DNA of 6,665 nt from JALUZX01 sp964561605 (lineage in GTDB: Bacteria > Planctomycetota > UBA1135 > JALUZX01): NCBI GenBank assembly GCA_964561605.1, contig CAZLQD010000011.1:1-6665 (forward strand), in the 5' to 3' direction. The notes beneath the pieces were generated by a model that saw only the letters and a program-made list of their open reading frames with translations, was not told where the DNA came from and did no database searches. Positions 5,111 through 6,665 of the stretch are shown here, in pieces. The translations under genes were made by a program, and so were the position numbers. Position 1 is the stretch's first letter, and each line of letters begins with the position of its first letter.

Positions 5111-6424
5111 GTGACCGCCTCGCTGAAAAACCTCGCCCGCAACAAGACCAGGATGGCCCTCTTCTTCCTCCTGGTCCTAGGCTCCACCCTGGTCGCCACG
5201 TCCCTTCTCCCGAAGGTCTACCGCGTCACGGCCCAGGTGGAGATCCTCCTTCCCCTCCCCAAGTACACCTTCGATTCCGCCACTCTCTCCCGCCGTCCCT
5301 GTCCCAGGCCCACGGCCCAGGCCCGCAGATCCTGGCTCTACCGCCAGCTCGACCACCTGAAAGACCCGGCCCTCCTGCGCCAGGCCCTGGCCTCCCTCCC
5401 CGGAGAAAAGACCGTCCGGTTCGCCAAGGACCTCCAGGTCCGGCTCCTCGAAGGCACGAGCCGGGTCACCCTTTCCCTGGAGACCCGCCACCCCAAAGCA
5501 GGGGCCCAGTTCCTCCAGAACCTCCTCGCCCAATTCCAGAAGGACCTTAGGGCCTCCCTCCCTTCCGCCCAGAAGGCCAAGGACCTCCAGGAAGCCGCCC
5601 ATTCGGCCAACCAGGAACTGGCCCGCCTCCAGGCCGCCCTCAAAGATCTGAAGAACCGGACCCACCTGACCCTTCTCCAGCGCCGCCTTCCCGCCCTTCG
5701 AAGGGAGATCGGCTCCTTCCAGAACGACCTGGACCAGAAGAGAGCCCGCCTGGCGGCCCTCCAAAAAGAGATCCAGGACCTCCAGGAGACCCTCCCCAGG
5801 CTCCCCAAGATGATCCCCGCCAGGGCCGGCCGCAAAGGCCCGCCTCCCGACCAGGACCCCTTGAGCCTCCGCCTCCAGGCCCTCCAGAAGAAAGAGATCG
5901 AGCTCCTCGCCAAGTATCCCAAAGACAGCCAACCCGTCCGGAACCTGAGAAAAGAGATCCAGGCCCTCACCCAGGCCATCCTGAAGCGGGACAGCTCCCC
6001 CCGGAAGAAAGTCCTCAACCCGGCCCGGGTCCGCCTCCAGCAGGAGCTTGCCGGCAAGAAGAGTGCCCTCCAGGCCCTCCAGGCCCAGTTGGAAGTCCTG
6101 AAGAAGCGCCTCGCCAAAAGGCGCAAAGAAGCCCAGGAGACCCAGGGCGCCCTCCAGGACGCCACCCTCAAAGCCGCAGACCTGGAAGCCCGGATCCAGC
6201 AAGCCCGCAAGAAGTTCTATGCCCTTTCCGACCTGGCCTCCCAGGCCGCCCTCCAGGAGAAGGCCCTGGCCCTGAGACCCGTCCTCAAGACCATCCGGCC
6301 GCCCCTTCCCCCCCTGGTCCCGGTCAAACCCGACCCCAAGACCAACCTCCTCACCGCCCTCGCCCTCGCCACCCTGGGCGCCCTCGCCATCGGCCTCCTG
6401 GCTCCGCCACCCAAGAAGACCTGA
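5111..6424 (+). CDS. Wzz/GumC-like polysaccharide co-polymerase (chain-length determinant), no kinase domain
   Basis: A 437-residue inner-membrane protein with the layout of polysaccharide co-polymerases: a short basic N-terminus, TM1 at about 15-34 (MALFFLLVLGSTLVATSLLP), a long periplasmic part, and TM2 at about 412-431 followed by only a few residues. After TM1 comes VYRVTAQVEILLPLP (the usual start of the Wzz domain). Heptad-rich coiled coil runs from about 150 to 385, interrupted by a Pro/Gly-rich stretch near 229-247. The sequence LLAKYPKDSQPVRNLRKEI around residue 269 matches the Y-x-x-x-HP-x-V-x-x-L pattern of GumC/Wzc-type proteins, with Gln in place of His. A proline-rich stretch (396-409, RPPLPPLVPVKPDP) precedes TM2 as in the family. 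There is no ATP-binding kinase domain, so any tyrosine kinase must be separate. The start is uncertain: GTG 5111 leaves a 14-residue cytoplasmic N-terminus and is preferred; ATG 5153 would begin at the membrane helix. Neither has a good ribosome-binding site. The same frame is open far upstream, but that part is not coding. Confidence 0.82.
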   Translation: MTASLKNLARNKTRMALFFLLVLGSTLVATSLLPKVYRVTAQVEILLPLPKYTFDSATLSRRPCPRPTAQARRSWLYRQLDHLKDPALLRQALASLPGEKTVRFAKDLQVRLLEGTSRVTLSLETRHPKAGAQFLQNLLAQFQKDLRASLPSAQKAKDLQEAAHSANQELARLQAALKDLKNRTHLTLLQRRLPALRREIGSFQNDLDQKRARLAALQKEIQDLQETLPRLPKMIPARAGRKGPPPDQDPLSLRLQALQKKEIELLAKYPKDSQPVRNLRKEIQALTQAILKRDSSPRKKVLNPARVRLQQELAGKKSALQALQAQLEVLKKRLAKRRKEAQETQGALQDATLKAADLEARIQQARKKFYALSDLASQAALQEKALALRPVLKTIRPPLPPLVPVKPDPKTNLLTALALATLGALAIGLLAPPPKKT

Positions 6425-6599
6425 GAGCCCGATCCATCCGGCTCGGCAGGGGCCCTCGTTCCAGCCCCCGGCCCGGGCCATCCCCCTTACCCTGACCGTA
6501 TTCCAAAGAAACCCGACACCATCGACTCATCCATGGGCCCCGCCCGTGGAAGCCTTTACCCCCTGACCACGCCGCACCAGGCAAACCCAGGGAAAGACC
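6425..6599. other. 175-bp gap before the next gene, with one small hairpin
   Basis: No gene is seen in this gap. It contains a short palindrome GGCCCGGGCC (6470-6479) and a 9-bp stem with one G-U pair at 6530-6538 and 6542-6550 around a CCC loop. Neither is followed by a T-run, so there is no clear terminator, and I see no convincing -35/-10 promoter. The gap is the largest inside the cluster, so the gene starting at 6600 could have its own promoter, but transcription may equally continue from upstream. Confidence 0.35.
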
Positions 6600-6665
6600 A
6601 TGACCCAAATACCCGTACCACCCGTCCAGCCCGCCATGATGGAAGTGGAGGAAACCACCCTCAAC
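6600..6665 (+). CDS. Start of a further gene, N-terminus only
   Basis: An ATG at 6600 opens a frame that runs to the end of the window (22 codons, beginning MTQIPVPPVQPAMMEVEETT). An AGGGA-like purine stretch lies about 8 bases upstream, which is the best ribosome-binding site in this part of the window. A second in-frame start pair (two ATG codons at 6636-6641) is possible. A Pro-rich beginning followed by an acidic stretch is common at the cytoplasmic N-terminus of co-polymerases and tyrosine kinases in such clusters, and a second Wzz/Wzc-type protein or a kinase would fit the preceding gene, but 22 residues cannot identify it. Confidence 0.5.
   Translation, partial: MTQIPVPPVQPAMMEVEETTLN

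Noticed and set aside
5177..6481. A 434-residue minus-strand frame opposite the co-polymerase
   Set aside because: Its Gly/Leu/Glu-rich repetitive sequence mirrors the coiled-coil codons on the other strand; no start signal or domain is seen.

Overview
The window looks like the start of a cell-surface polysaccharide (exopolysaccharide, capsule or O-antigen type) biosynthesis cluster from a high-GC, Gram-negative-type bacterium. All genes I can support are on the + strand. The phylum cannot be fixed from this sequence. A PD40/TolB-like propeller protein, an MraY/WecA-family protein with an extra soluble C-terminal domain, intergenic GGGGCTAACG repeats and mostly non-Shine-Dalgarno starts would fit Planctomycetota. 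Acidobacteriota or a delta-proteobacterial lineage would also be possible. This is an impression, not a result.

Layout. Bases 1-347 hold the 3' end of a beta-propeller (PD40/TolB-like) gene of moderate GC. Bases 348-999 hold no convincing gene. This stretch carries a 140-bp inverted-repeat element with two internal hairpins, about five copies of a 21-24 bp tandem repeat whose first copy overlaps the right arm of the inverted repeat, and a small terminator-like hairpin. From base 1000 the composition changes to very GC-rich DNA with an unusually C-rich coding strand. Four complete genes follow: a GT9 (heptosyltransferase-like) glycosyltransferase (1000-2202); an MraY/WecA-family polyprenyl-phosphate sugar-1-phosphate transferase with a ~150-residue extra C-terminal region (2199-3746, ATGA overlap with the gene before); a DUF1972-type GT4 glycosyltransferase (3831-5099); and a Wzz/GumC-like polysaccharide co-polymerase without a kinase domain (5111-6424). 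A further gene starts at 6600 and leaves the window after 22 codons.

How they fit together (inference from families). The WecA-like enzyme would load the first sugar phosphate onto undecaprenyl phosphate at the inner membrane. The GT9 and DUF1972 enzymes would add further sugars on the cytoplasmic face. The co-polymerase would set chain length or couple polymerisation to export. Flippase, polymerase, export channel and kinase are not in the window and would be expected downstream.

I found no convincing undescribed system. The points most worth a second look are the soluble domain fused to the WecA-like enzyme, the repeat/palindrome cluster in front of the operon, a conserved Glu replaced by Arg in the DUF1972 enzyme, and the strong C-over-G asymmetry of the operon. 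That asymmetry also produces very long spurious ORFs on the other strand and in other frames.
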